A stretch of DNA of 64,000 bases, taken from NCBI GenBank assembly GCA_028023455.1, contig JAQFVV010000022.1:8701100-8765099 (forward strand), in the 5' to 3' direction. Shown here piece after piece: positions 47,386 through 58,371 of the stretch. A model generated the notes under the pieces. It searched no databases and was not told where the DNA came from. It worked only from the letters and a program-made list of their open reading frames with translations. The position numbers and the translations under genes were made by a program. The stretch is from Epiperipatus broadwayi (Eukaryota > Onychophora > Udeonychophora > Euonychophora > Peripatidae). Positions within the stretch are counted from its first letter, which is position 1. Each line of letters begins with the position of its first letter.

Positions 47386-47850
47386 CAATATTTATAAAAT
47401 GAAAGACAGAATTGAAATTTTATTGTTTATTAAAGTTTTGTAGTGGTCAGTCAATGCTTTCAATGGCCAAAAATATCCTTCAAAGTATGTTAAACTGCAG
47501 GTGTATTCAATATCATATAATCTTTAGTATTATAAAAATAAACCCTCTTCCTTTATATTCTTAATAAATTCTTTTTTTTAAAAAAAAAGTAATATTTTTA
47601 CACGCATTGAACATTGCAATTACAATTGATCATTAAAGTTATTATGGTTGTATGGTCTTGAGATATTGAAAATCATTGGAAGTTTTTTTTATTTACCTTT
47701 TTTGACTGGGAAATTATTGGTAGCAAATATTAGTGGTTTTAATCTTTTATATTGTGTATTGTTTTTTTCCCCCCATTCTTAGTTCTACTTTTTTAAAAAA
47801 TAATATCTTTATTCATTTTCACTTGCCATTTATTATTTTTTCATGTTGCT
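47386..47850. other. AT-rich spacer
   Basis: No feature recognised. Confidence 0.4.
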
Positions 47851-48118
<268 letters not shown>

Positions 48119-48119
48119 A

Positions 48120-48340
48120 AAATAATATTAATATCATCTATGTTCTTTATTACTTTTTACAATGCTTTTTACAGTCCACTATTGACGGTTTCGATTGCCC
48201 CAGCAATCTTCTTCAGAACTTCTACTTTGATTTGGAAATATAAATAGAAATTTTGAAGAAGATTGTTGGGGCAATCAATAGTGGGTTGTAAAAAAGCATT
48301 GTAAAAAGTAATAAAGAACATAGATGATATTAATATTATA
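48120..48340. repeat. PLE-type palindromic hairpin
   Basis: The arms 48120-48217 and 48253-48340 are inverted. The right arm lacks the stretch corresponding to cgaaaccgtc in the left arm complement. The spacer (48218-48252) is unrelated. This organisation is the same as at 29443-29686 but the sequence differs. Confidence 0.8.
48177..48222 (-). ncRNA. PLE-type hammerhead motif C2
   Basis: On minus: CTGAAGA (one change from CTGATGA), helix II GATTG/CAATC closing CTGGGG, GAAA intact, C-C-G short helix III, then TC. The layout is the same as C1 with an independent helix II sequence, so stem pairing is kept while bases differ. Confidence 0.65.
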
Positions 48341-48344
48341 TGGA

Positions 48345-48734
48345 TTTGGCAATGTAATAAGAAAGATAAAGATTATTCTTAAAGTGAGGGTTTTCTATTA
48401 TTTCAGTCATATTTGCTTATGCCAACAATAAACTTACTTATATAGCAGCTCCTACAGTAATACTGCTGTAAATAATCCCAGATTAAAACATTCACTAAGG
48501 TTTTGAGTAACTTGAAATGTTTATATAAAAAATATATATTGTTTAAAGCATAGTTTAACTAATACTGTATAGTAATAAATGTCTTGCAAGTGACAAATTT
48601 ATAATCAATAGTAAATATCAGGTTGCTGTTAATAAATAAATAAAGAAAATATATATCTTTGTATACTATTATAGTTAAATTGTTATTCTTCAGTAAACAG
48701 TATGATTAAAGAGGGGAAGGGGATAGGACATCTT
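48345..48734. other. AT-rich spacer
   Basis: No feature recognised. Confidence 0.4.
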
Positions 48735-49002
48735 CCTTGATACATTTAAAACAAACAATGTAATAAATAATATTTTTGTAGTGTAATTTTCATTACAATA
48801 CTTTCATTTGAGTTGAGACTGATTTTTATCCACTTTTAATACCTAATGGAGGAGTGTAACCACAAACATATGATCAAAGATATGTGAAAAAGCTGTATGA
48901 CCCCCAAGGTGCACAAATTGTGTGGAACCATGACATATCACAGTATCTTACACATAACTTTATCATGACTCAATATATAAATTATAGTATATGGAGGTTA
49001 TT

Positions 49003-49059
49003 ATCATCTGAGCCAATTGATGAGTGCTGGTTCAGCATGAATTGTGCATCTTGAGGATC
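49003..49059 (+). ncRNA. Hammerhead motif A8 (core mutated)
   Basis: The core reads TTGATGA, helix II TGCTG/CAGCA is perfect, and GAAA is GAAT. Helix I keeps only CAA/TTG. Degenerate. Confidence 0.55.
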
Positions 49060-49370
49060 GAACATCTTTTACATGTCTTTGGTCATATGTTTATGATTAC
49101 ATACCTTTACTTGATGTTAATAGCAGATAGAAACCAGTTGCTCCTTTTCTTGATAATGGTGTAGTGAAAATTATACTACAGAAATATTATTCATTAAGTG
49201 AATAATAATCTCTAGTCTAATAAATGACTAATAAAAAATATTAATATATTCTCATTCAGTGGTTTGTAGATGGCTGTGAGGGTGGTAAATTTGACATGTA
49301 TCACTTAAACTGTAGTAATTGGCTATTTATATATACTGAACAATAATAAAGATATGTGTAAGTGACTGAG

Positions 49371-49426
49371 ATCAGGGTCAACAGATGAGTGCTGGTTTAG
49401 CACAAAATGTGCATCTTGGGAATTGT
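49371..49426 (+). ncRNA. Hammerhead motif A9 (core mutated)
   Basis: The core reads CAGATGA, helix II GTGCT/AGCAC is a perfect 5 bp, and GAAA is AAAA. It lies about 365 bp after A8, the tandem unit length. Confidence 0.55.
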
Positions 49427-49610
49427 ATATCTTTTTCATATCTCTTTGGTCATATATTTATAAACATACCCCTCCATAAGGTATTAAAAGCAGATAGAAA
49501 CCAGTCCCTACCTTGCTTCAGAGTGGTATAGTGAAAATTATTCATTAAGTGGATAATCTGTATCTAGTCTAATAAATGACTGATAAACATTATTAATAAA
49601 TAGTGTAGTA

Positions 49611-50160
49611 AATTTATACAATTAACTATACCTGTTTTTTAAAAACATATGCAATTTTTTTAATGTTTATAGAAATTTTAAAATTTAATACAAATTTCTT
49701 TTATAAAATTATATTGTGAATTCCCAAACTAACCATTCTTTTATCTAATGCAAAAAATATAAACGATTGTCATAAATAATTCATAAATAAATTTATCATT
49801 GGTTAAATTTCAAAGTTGAAATAATTTCATGATTTTATTTTTGTGTAAATGAAATAATTGTTAAAATGTGAAGCTGACTTTTTATTTGCAATCCACTAGC
49901 GATAATTTTAGGCACTTTTTTTAAAAATTGAATAATGATCCACATTTAAAATGATTTTAGTCGTAATCATTAAATTATACTATGCAAATTAAACCTATTA
50001 ATATTAAAATTTATATTAATTCTAGATAATTTATATATCCATGATAGAAATATGCATGTTTTTCAAAACATTTTTTTTACACTGGAATCTTAATTTATAG
50101 AGATTTGAAACTAATAAAAAAAAATTATATTGATACTGATCAATGAATTTTATTAGCACA
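49611..50160. other. AT-rich spacer
   Basis: No feature recognised. Confidence 0.4.
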
Positions 50161-50164
50161 GAGT

Positions 50165-50998
50165 CCAGATTGTAATTCTATTTAGAAGGTAATAATCCCT
50201 TTTCACTTACCCCAAAAACCACTAACCCGCCCTCTCCCCCACAAAAATTGTTTTTACAAAAAAAAACCCCCCCTGGGCTTTAAAACTGGGGAGGGGGGGG
50301 GAATCCCTTTCGTGCCTCTCCCTCCCCCCCTCTTTTGGGGTTTTGTGGGGGGGGGTGGGTGGAGGTCCGTGTCCTTCCCCCCCCCTTCACATTTTATAAA
50401 AAAACATAAATACATTTTTCAATCCCTTCCCCCCAACTCTAACCATCCTATAATATTAAATCAGCAATGTTAAATATGAGGATATTCTCATTCTAGCCCC
50501 ATGATAAAGTCTTTGAGGAAATAATAATGACCATCTTATTTTCAAACCTATATTCACTTATGTAGGCCAATCTTAAGTGTTTTGAATGAGAGCATGAATA
50601 TATATTAAGTCATTCACTTTACATCCATTTCTTTTAATTATCTTATTAATACTTATCAAATATTAAAATTTACTAACCTTCTAAATACTACATTAATAAA
50701 ATTCATTGATCATTACATAGTTTAACATCTAATATTAGTAATGAAGTAAATTTTAATATGTCATAAGTGTCAATAAGATTATGAAAAAAAAATATAAAGT
50801 GAATAATTTAATATATACTGTATCTATGCTCTCATTTCAAGACACTTAAAATTGGTCTATATATGTGCATTTACATTTGTAAATAAAAAGATCATTCTTA
50901 TTTTCTCAAAGTCTTTATCTTGTATCTGGATGAAAGTATCCTCGCAATTAACATGGGGCAAGTGAAAAGGGATTATTACATTCTAAATAGAATCATAA
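50165..50998. repeat. Large inverted repeat (fold-back), left arm interrupted
   Basis: Right arm 50730-50998 pairs with 50165-50213 and again with 50472-50680. Examples are 'taataatcccttttcactt' on the left and its complement near 50960, and 'tgagagcat' near 50588 against 'atgctctcatt' near 50827. A G/C-homopolymer block sits exactly where the left arm should continue. Arms show moderate divergence. Confidence 0.8.
50214..50445. other. G/C-homopolymer block, likely sequencing or assembly artefact
   Basis: Runs of C and G (up to nine or ten) alternate with short T/A runs, unlike anything else in this AT-rich window. The block replaces a few bases expected from the partner arm of a long hairpin. 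Low-quality base calls in a hairpin are the simplest reading; a real G-rich insertion cannot be excluded. Confidence 0.6.
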
Positions 50999-50999
50999 T

Positions 51000-51639
51000 A
51001 TTGATAAATATACTGCTGAGTTAATAGATAAGAATTACAACAAATACATGTAAAATGTTTTTGTGATAAATTAAAATGGTATTAAAATATTGTAAATGAT
51101 AATATTTGAATGACCTTTCCATAAATATATTCATTTTCAACAAAATGAAAAAAAATATGTGGAAAAGACTGTAATTTGAGTTTTTATTCATTGACCATAT
51201 CAAATCAAATAATTAATAATAGTAAGGATAATACAAATCTAAAAGAATATCCATGAATCAGATGAATCGAAGGTGAACTTTAATGTAAGGTCAAAGCAAC
51301 ATATAATGTAAGGCCAAAATAGGTACTATAGTATTGTAAATATTTTTAAAATATGAAAATTATATTTATCATGTTTTCCAGTCTAAAAAGTATAGATTTT
51401 TTTCCAGTAAATGTAATGATAGCTAATGGTAAATAAAAGAATTATGATTCATTAAAAATCTAAACTCAGTAAAAAGTGTTTAGCCAAATGTCATGCACAG
51501 TTAAATACAGAAATTCATATTTCTCTTTTATTATAAATATAAAGTTTGCATTTGAAAAAAGGTGCTGGACATCAAAAAATACATTTAGCTTATATTTGAT
51601 GTTCTTTGCATCTAGCTTAAAACTATATATAATATACTT
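51000..51639. other. AT-rich spacer
   Basis: Contains a small repeat of 'taatgtaagg(t/c)ca' at 51280 and 51305. No feature recognised. Confidence 0.4.
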
Positions 51640-51888
51640 GTATTTGAATATTACATATTCAGTCTGTATTCTGCCCATCCCTCTTCTGTGTATTTAAATG
51701 CTTAAGGTCCTGCATATGAGGGGTCAGAATGACTTATTATCAACTGGGTATGTCAACAAAATTGGAAATCAACAGCTTTGAAAATGTTACCATCAGATTT
51801 TCAATGATATGGATAGTTGAATAGTTGGAGAGTGGAGAAGATTGGAGCCTGTCCATTAAAGTTTAAAGATTTGCTATCTTAATATAAA

Positions 51889-52121
51889 ATATTAAGGATT
51901 TTAAACTTCTCCCTCAATAATTTAATATACAAATTAAAAAGCGTATGAAACACTTGAAAGAAGCTATAATGATTCCAAAAATTATTATACGTTAAGCGCC
52001 TTCGAGGCCATTTGCCTCATATTCATAGCGGTAATGTGAGATGCAGAACAAGAAAATAGGCCAAGGAAACAAAGCGGTATGCAAAACATATGCAAATGAG
52101 CTAGATAGTCCAACGTTTGTA
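51889..52121 (-). mobile_element. SINE-like insertion with 14-bp target duplication
   Basis: The 233-bp insert is flanked by tatcttaatataaa at 51875-51888 and 52122-52135. On minus it contains ATTTGCAT, 'accgctttgtttccttggc', 'cctattttcttgttctgc', 'atgaatatgaggcaaatgg' and 'cctcgaaggcgctta'. The 3' part is shared with 31838-31965. It carries no ORF. The 14-bp duplication fits LINE-mobilised retroposition. The head is not clearly tRNA-like. Confidence 0.8.
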
Positions 52122-52164
52122 TATCTTAATATAAACAAAGCACTGATTGTATATATGTGTGGGA

Positions 52165-52222
52165 GATATCCTGAACCAACTGATGAATGCTGGTTCAGCA
52201 TGACATATGCACATTGGAGATC
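52165..52222 (+). ncRNA. Hammerhead motif A11 (GACA variant)
   Basis: CTGATGA is intact, helix II ATGCTG/CAGCAT is a perfect 6 bp, GAAA is GACA (same change as A5), followed by TATGCACA and TTGGAGATC. Helix I keeps CCAA/TTGG. Confidence 0.65.
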
Positions 52223-52340
52223 ATTTATCTTTTTTTGCATGTATGGATTCATGGTATCAGTTGCATAAGATGGAATGGATAACTAAAGGGAGCTTGAAAG
52301 TCTGTGTCCAAATCCCCTCTAATTATGTAAGCTGCACTTG

Positions 52341-52630
52341 TGCAGTTGCACATAATGTAAATACAAGATCTCTAAATCAAAATGTTTACAGCATTATTTT
52401 GTATTTTCACAACATATTTAGATTTAATATGGTGCATTGCAGCAGTTTTGCTATGTCTATTGTTAATCTGAAATGATGTAACTAGATTGATTTCTATATC
52501 ACATTATTTGAGATATTTTTCAATGTTTTTATATTTCAGTTTAATGTTTTATATTTTTTATTATCTTGCATCTAAGTTAGATTAGATCAAATACTAGCTG
52601 AACTGAAAATCTCATGTCATTATTGTTACT
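52341..52630. other. AT-rich spacer
   Basis: No feature recognised. Confidence 0.4.
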
Positions 52631-52634
52631 ATAG

Positions 52635-53225
52635 TTTAGATCAGGGATAATCAAACTTATGATACATGTGTAAAATATAGTGCATTATGTAGAAACAAAA
52701 ATGAAGATTAGATCTTTTAAAGTATTACTTCAAATTTAAGCCACACTTTTTATTTAAATTTTGAAGACATAAAATTAGTATATGGCTTAAATTCAAAGTG
52801 AATATTTTAATATTTTATTTCTGTCGATCTTCCATTTCGCAACAATCACTTCTTTGCTTTATGTTCTACACATGCGCATAGTATTACAATTGTTGACAAC
52901 AGTTTATTTGGTTGTTTTCCATTTACACTTTTCTTTTAATTCCTACTTAAGTAAATAAACATGTTTATTATTTTTAATACCTATTATAAAATCATTTTTA
53001 TACTCTTTTCCAATTTTAAAATTATAATACATGCATAGTATTACGATCTTTGATGACAGTTTATTCGGGGATTCTCCCATTCACACTTTTCTTTTAATGC
53101 CTATTTAAGTAAATAAAAATGTTTATTATTTTTAAATACCTATTAAAAATTATTTTTATATTTTTTTTCAATTTTCCAATTTTACAATCCTATTGCGGCT
53201 TAAATTTGAAGTAATATGGTCATAC
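52635..53225. repeat. Repeat region with a two-copy ~161-bp tandem duplication
   Basis: Units at 52870-53020 and 53031-53176 share 'catagtattac', 'gacagtttatt', 'cacttttcttttaat', 'taagtaaataaa' and 'atgtttattatttttaa'. The flanks 52712-52780 and 53190-53215 share a tactt caaatttaagcc-type motif in opposite orientation, suggesting an inverted-ended element. The left edge caggataatcaaactt-like is only weakly hAT-like. Confidence 0.6.
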
Positions 53226-54109
53226 ATAAAAATATTTTGTTCTATCTTCACTCTGAATGTAGGTGTTTTACACTCATATAATTTCATGGTGATTAATTCA
53301 GAGTGAGTCTAATATTTTCAACTTTCATTATATAATTGTTCATCCTTTGTAAGTTTTGCAGTTTTGTTCTTTTCAAAAATATGCAAGTTTTTAAAATATT
53401 CTGATTATATTCGATCGTTAAAAGTCTGGTGAAAATAAAACAGTCTTAGACATCTCATAAAAGTAAACAGGATTTAAACTTGAATTTTTTTTCTATATTA
53501 TATTATTCTATTACAAAAAACATTCACACAAAATATTATTTGTCTTCAGCATGCTTTATTTTATGCAAAAATTAAATAATAGTGCAAAGTTATAACTATG
53601 CATGGGAACTCCAACCATGATTTAGAGGTTTGGAAGGATGAATAATCATAGTACAAAGGTCTGATCAGATTCACAACCCTAACATGTAGAAAATTGATGG
53701 TATACATCTCATTGTTATTGTAGCATAGTATTTTTGACTCTTAATCTTTTTTTTTTCTATTTATGAAGTGAATTGAGATTTTTTTGTTTTGACATAAAAA
53801 TTATCTACATGTGTACACCTCACACATGTTAATATATAAGAAATTCAATCATATGCCACTATACAATATTTATTGCTAATTAATATGCATGAATAATATA
53901 TACCTTTTTATTTGTAATGTATGATGCATTAATATCAATGTCTATTAATGAAGTTAAATATTACTCCTTGTTATTGATATTTCTTTTTACATCTATTCAT
54001 GTTAAATGTCTTTTCAAAGCAATGCAACATAATTATGAATACCTGAATTTATTAGAAGAGCTTATTATTTGTAAATATTTTCATTAATTTTCAGTTTAAA
54101 TGTTCCAGT
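53226..54109. other. AT-rich stretch, nothing recognised
   Basis: No feature recognised. Confidence 0.4.
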
Positions 54110-54355
54110 AAGCACTTAATAGGATATAATTGGGAAAAGAGAACACCTAAAATTGTGCATGCTGTTCAATACAGTATCCCAAGAGATGTAGTTATATTTT
54201 GTGGTGAATCAAAGGCTAACATCACTTCAAAAGTTAGACAGCATATTATAATATACAACAGGAAAAAGGAAAATTTAGCACACGTTACTTGTTTTGACCA
54301 TGAGAAAAAGTATAGATATTTATTTGATTCAGAAAATGTTAAGCTTGTTTAATTA
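54110..54355 (+). pseudogene. Penelope-like GIY-YIG endonuclease fragment
   Basis: The open frame (Met at 54155, homology from about 54125) reads RTPKIVHAVQYSIPRDVVIF, then CGESKANITSKVRQH and FDHEKKYRYLFDSENVKLV. It aligns with the PLE C-terminal GIY-YIG module: V.YSIPC..C...Y.GE(S/T)...L..R..QH ... H....FD...VK.(I/L). The expected Tyr of YxG is changed (FCGES), and the Cys pair is mostly lost. No RT is present upstream. It represents a second, 5'-truncated PLE copy. Confidence 0.8.
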
Positions 54356-54359
54356 AAGT

Positions 54360-54955
54360 GTGATGAGAAAAAAATAAAAAGGCTTCATGCATCACCAAAA
54401 ATAAAAGTATTATCAACAAAATATCTAACAGCAACCCATTAAGAATAATTCATTCACATATATAGACAAATTATTTTCTAAAGTGACCACTCAATGTTTC
54501 AGTGAAGTTTCATTTATCTTTCTCAGGTTAATGTGTTTTTGAGAGATATTGCAGTTATTTCTAAAATAATAGTAAGAATGTGTGATTTGTAAATCTTAAT
54601 GAATTTTTTGACATAGTTATTAGTTTGGTGCATTTGGTTTCATGAAATAAATTTATTGTAGAAAACATACAATAAACTTCATTAATAGATTTATTAGCTC
54701 AAACTAAAACCTTCTAATAGAGTATTTCCCATGTGACCATGGTATAGAGATAATATAATGTTTTAGTAATGCACATTGCTTTTTCTTACTCCAATATTAC
54801 ACATTATGGACTATTATCTCTCAGCATAACAATGATGTCATAATTACATTGTATTCTTTTTTAAATTATAATAAGATCTTTATAAATACTGAATATTAGT
54901 TTCATTTAAAAAGCATATTTTGTAAAAAAAAAAAAAAAGTATTGAATTTACAATA
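54360..54955. other. AT-rich spacer
   Basis: No feature recognised. Confidence 0.4.
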
Positions 54956-54969
54956 CTGTAGTATAGGTA

Positions 54970-55281
54970 TAAACAGTGAGGATTGCCAATTCCTCAACAA
55001 GCTTTGCGATAAATGCTTAGTCAGAGAAAGCATTTAAAATATCTCTGTCAGGACCCCCCGACCCTATCTAGTGTTTGAACCTACCCTGGCACCTCTCTGA
55101 GGAGTGCCAAAGCACAAAACCATGGTCAGGGGTTGGGGGGGGTTCCTGACAGAGATATTTTAAATGCTTTCTCTGGCTAAGCATTTATCACAAAGCTTGT
55201 TGAGGAATTGGCAATCCTCACTGTTTATAACTTACAAGCTTAAGAGAATAGGGCCATGTGATCTATGACTCTTATTTTGAT
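54970..55281. mobile_element. SINE-like element copy 1 with inverted 5' half and 13-bp target duplication
   Basis: Flanked by tgtagtataggta at 54957-54969 and 55282-55294. The left arm (54972-55053) is the inverted complement of 55144-55228, and the centre holds 'cctaccctggcacctctc' and 'tgaggagtgcc', itself a hairpin. The 3' end is 'ttacaagcttaagaga', 'catgtgatctatgactctt'. No ORF. Duplication length fits LINE-mobilised retroposition, and 5' inversions are known from that process. Confidence 0.85.
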
Positions 55282-55294
55282 TGTAGTATAGGTA

Positions 55295-56157
55295 GTTTAT
55301 GAGTATATAAGCAGTCTATACTATGTCTTTTGCTTAAGTCCATTTTTTAGTATGTCATGTTTCCTCTCCAGTGTGATGAATCTTACCATTATCTATGGTG
55401 CAGAATATGAAAATATTTTTAATAAATGAAAATAAACTCTATAAAGTACTACAAAAGCTGTTCACACAATATAAGACAATGTCTATTAAAGTCAGCATGA
55501 GGCATATGGCAACTAAAGACAGTATAATGCATAAAATTACTAAATATCCTAGTGACTGGTGGCATTGCATGTTTTCAGCTTTATATATATCAAAAATTAT
55601 TTATGCAAATATAGATTTACATACATTAAGAGCTATCTGTATTTGAAAAAAATCTAACAATAGGTACTGAGCTACAGTGATACAACAACATTAATAGAAG
55701 CCTGACTAAGAACTTCAACCATTACCTGATTTAAAGTTTTAAATTCAGATGGAACTTTGAAAGATTTTATAAATTTTCCAAGCAAGTTTAAAATTTCCTA
55801 ACAGATGGTTTAAAAAAATCTAGCCAGCCATTTAATATTTATTAGTAATTGAGTATTTAGCTAGTTTTAATATTGAGATAATCTGTTTTGATTAGATGAG
55901 CTTAAGTGATTGTAGTATAATGCATTATTCTTCATAGGTGAATAAAAATATTTATGAGGATTGAATTATAGATAATTTAATTTTTATAATATTGATATAG
56001 AAAAATAAAGTTTTTGAAAAGAAAAAGATTTTTTTAAAATTTGTTGATATTAAGGAGACTATCTCAATATTTCTAAATTGACATATAATACAATGATTAG
56101 CCTGTAGTTATTCAATGGAGGACAAGTTTATTTGCTATCAATAACAATATCACAATT
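55295..56157. other. AT-rich spacer
   Basis: The plus ORF 55395-55646 shows no motif. No feature recognised. Confidence 0.4.
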
Positions 56158-56171
56158 TTCTTATATGTCTG

Positions 56172-56462
56172 AACCTACCCTGGCACCTCTCTGAGGAGTG
56201 CCAAAGCATGAAACCATGGTCAGGGTTGGGGGGGGATTCCTGACAAAGATATTTTAAGTGCTGGCTCTGGCTAAGCATTTATCACAAAGCTTGTTGTGCA
56301 CAAAATCATGATCAGGGGTTGGGGAGAGGGGTTCCTGACAGAGATATTTTAAGTGCTGGATCTGGCTATCACAAAGCTTGTTGAGGAATTGGCAATCCTC
56401 ACTGTTTATAACTTACAAGCTTAAGAGATAGGTCATGTGATCTATGACTCTTATTTTGACTA
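56172..56462. mobile_element. SINE-like element copy 2 with internal direct duplication and 14-bp target duplication
   Basis: Flanked by ttcttatatgtctg at 56158-56171 and 56463-56476. It begins at the same 'aacctaccctggcacctc' block as the centre of copy 1 and has the same 3' end. A ~90-bp unit (accatggtcagggttggg to cacaaagcttgttg) is present twice head to tail (about 56202-56296 and 56297-56382). Copy 1 has this unit once directly and once inverted. Confidence 0.85.
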
Positions 56463-56479
56463 TTCTTATATGTCTGTTT

Positions 56480-57875
56480 ATATATTCAAAAGCAGTTATT
56501 TTTACCTATTTTAGAAATATATACTGTAAGTTTGAGTAATAGATACCTTTTTTCATATGGTTATGAATGTTAAAACCAATAAAAATATATATAAATTTCT
56601 CACATGCTTCAAAAGTGTCTACATTAAACTCCAGAGTCATGTAGTGTAAGCTTGAGTAACCAGTAGACATAAAATAGAATAGTTTATGATTACTAATATT
56701 AGTTAAGTGATGTCCAAGCAGGCTAACGTTTTAAATTTTTTTCTGTTGAGGAATTGATTCAAAATTATTGAATTCTGCTGTCAGATTAATTGTTCAAAGG
56801 ACCCAGTTTCTTAATAAAGGGCATTGACTAGGTTCAATGAATTTGACAGAACATCATTCTATTTCTTTACAAGAGTTCATTCCAGGTGTGATTTTTCCAA
56901 TTTTGAAATTTACAACTTTTTATATCTTTTTTTCATTTGTATTAATATTGATTCTTTTTTTTTAATTCTCTAATGCGAATTGTTATTTCCTTGTCTCGTT
57001 TTTCTAATCTAGAATTCTTTTAAAGAAATATATAAGAAAAGAGAAAATTTACATGTGAACTTTGTAGTTTAATTAAATCGAATAGGATTTCAACATTGTA
57101 AAGATAAAATAAAATGAATGATTAGAAGAGAATGATTGTTACAAAGATTGCACTTTTAAAATTTCTTTATAAATTGGATGAAGATGTAATCTGAAGAAAT
57201 TATTTAGGGACCATATAATAAGTAACTTTTTTTCAACATTTTTGTAGAGGTTGCGTTAATGAAACTGTGAAAAATAAAATTTGAAATATAATTTTGCTTG
57301 GGAAACTCTCGATAATGCTAACGGTTTTGTCTTTTTTATGGTTCTTCATTAATATATTTTGTCTATTCATAAGTCTCAAATCAAGGCATAATCTTTAGGT
57401 TTTACATCTCAGGGGCTTCATTCCATTGGTGGATTTTCAGACATTAAGTGAAAAATGAGTAGTTATTTCGTTTGTAAATGCTGAATCAATCTTTAATCCG
57501 AAATTCTTACTTTCTAGGTTTTTATGGATTTGTAATGTTTAAGAATATTATTAGCAGAGTTTGATTTATTTTATTATCTATAATTTTGTTTATATATAAA
57601 TGCTTTCTGGAATCTAGGGCAGTTTATTTATTGTAAAAGATTAAAGAACACCTGATAAATTTTGTTTGGAAAAGAAAAGTTTTTGAATAACAGATATTCG
57701 GATTAATGTTATTATTCTACCTATATAAATACGTTAAATTATCTATTTAAAAAGAAATCATTATTATACAGTTTATATTCAATTTATATATATATGATAA
57801 TGACATAACATCATATCAATATTTGTAATGCGATACAGACTTAATAATATGAATAGTATATTGTGCAATATATAT
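56480..57875. other. AT-rich region, no recognised feature
   Basis: About 1.4 kb with no ORF, hairpin or tRNA-like sequence noted. Confidence 0.45.
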
Positions 57876-57876
57876 A

Positions 57877-58047
57877 TCATTAAAAACCAGTCAACATTTA
57901 GACAATCCTAATATCAATAACAATCAACAATTTCAAACTGTTGTCAAGGCAACCTCCTTTTAAAAGAAGGTTGCCTTGACAACAGTTTGAAATTGTTGAT
58001 TGTTACTGATATTGGGATTGTCTAAGTGTTAACTGGTTTTTAATGAT
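57877..58047. mobile_element. Near-perfect palindromic MITE
   Basis: Arms of about 82 bp (57877-57958, 57966-58047) meet at ctccttttaaaagaagg. Identity is high: only a few differences (acatttag against ctaagtgtt, and taacaatc against gattgttac). Very short loop. Non-coding. High arm identity suggests recent origin or conversion. Confidence 0.9.
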
Positions 58048-58371
58048 TACTTACAAACTCATTTAGCTTTGAGCATTATTACACTTATTATATATATATA
58101 CATATTGCATTGCTGTTACAATATTATACATACATATAGCAGCTCCTCATAAATCAGTAGAACCATTCAAACTCCAAGAGAAGAAAAGTGGAAAAACAAC
58201 TGCTCTAGAAATGAGTTTTGCAATCTGTATGCAAACCAATATTATAAATTACTAACATGGCTACATATAGAACATTTGATAATTTCCATTATTTTGTGAT
58301 GCTGTCTTTTAATTTCTTCAATTGAAAACTTTTCTTCCTGAAATATTTCATCACTATGTCTAGTTATAACT

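Larger units (their letters stand above)
48735..49610. repeat. Diverged hammerhead repeat cluster (A-like), inverted plus tandem
   Basis: One minus copy (about 48735-48935) faces a plus copy (about 48936-49300), followed head to tail by another plus copy (about 49330-49610). The tandem copies share 'atgagtgctggtt', 'tttggtcatat', 'agcagatagaaaccag', 'tagtgaaaatta', 'tcattaagtg' and 'tctagtctaataaatgact', offset by about 365 bp. This subfamily differs from the main family A downstream of the motif. Confidence 0.7.
51640..52340 (+). repeat. Hammerhead repeat family A, full-length copy interrupted by a SINE-like insert
   Basis: It starts with the tail-like 'cttgtatttgaatatt', then 'tgtattctgccc', 'atgaggggtcag', 'cagattttcaatgatatgg', 'cctgtccattaaag' and 'gatttgctatcttaata'. 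After the insert (51889-52121) it resumes with 'taaacaaagcactgatt', the motif, 'tggtatcagttgcataaga' and the B-box-like end. This is the most complete order of family A blocks. Confidence 0.85.

Noticed and set aside
52635-52665. hAT-like left end (cagggataatcaaactt)
   Set aside because: No inverted partner or 8-bp duplication was found.
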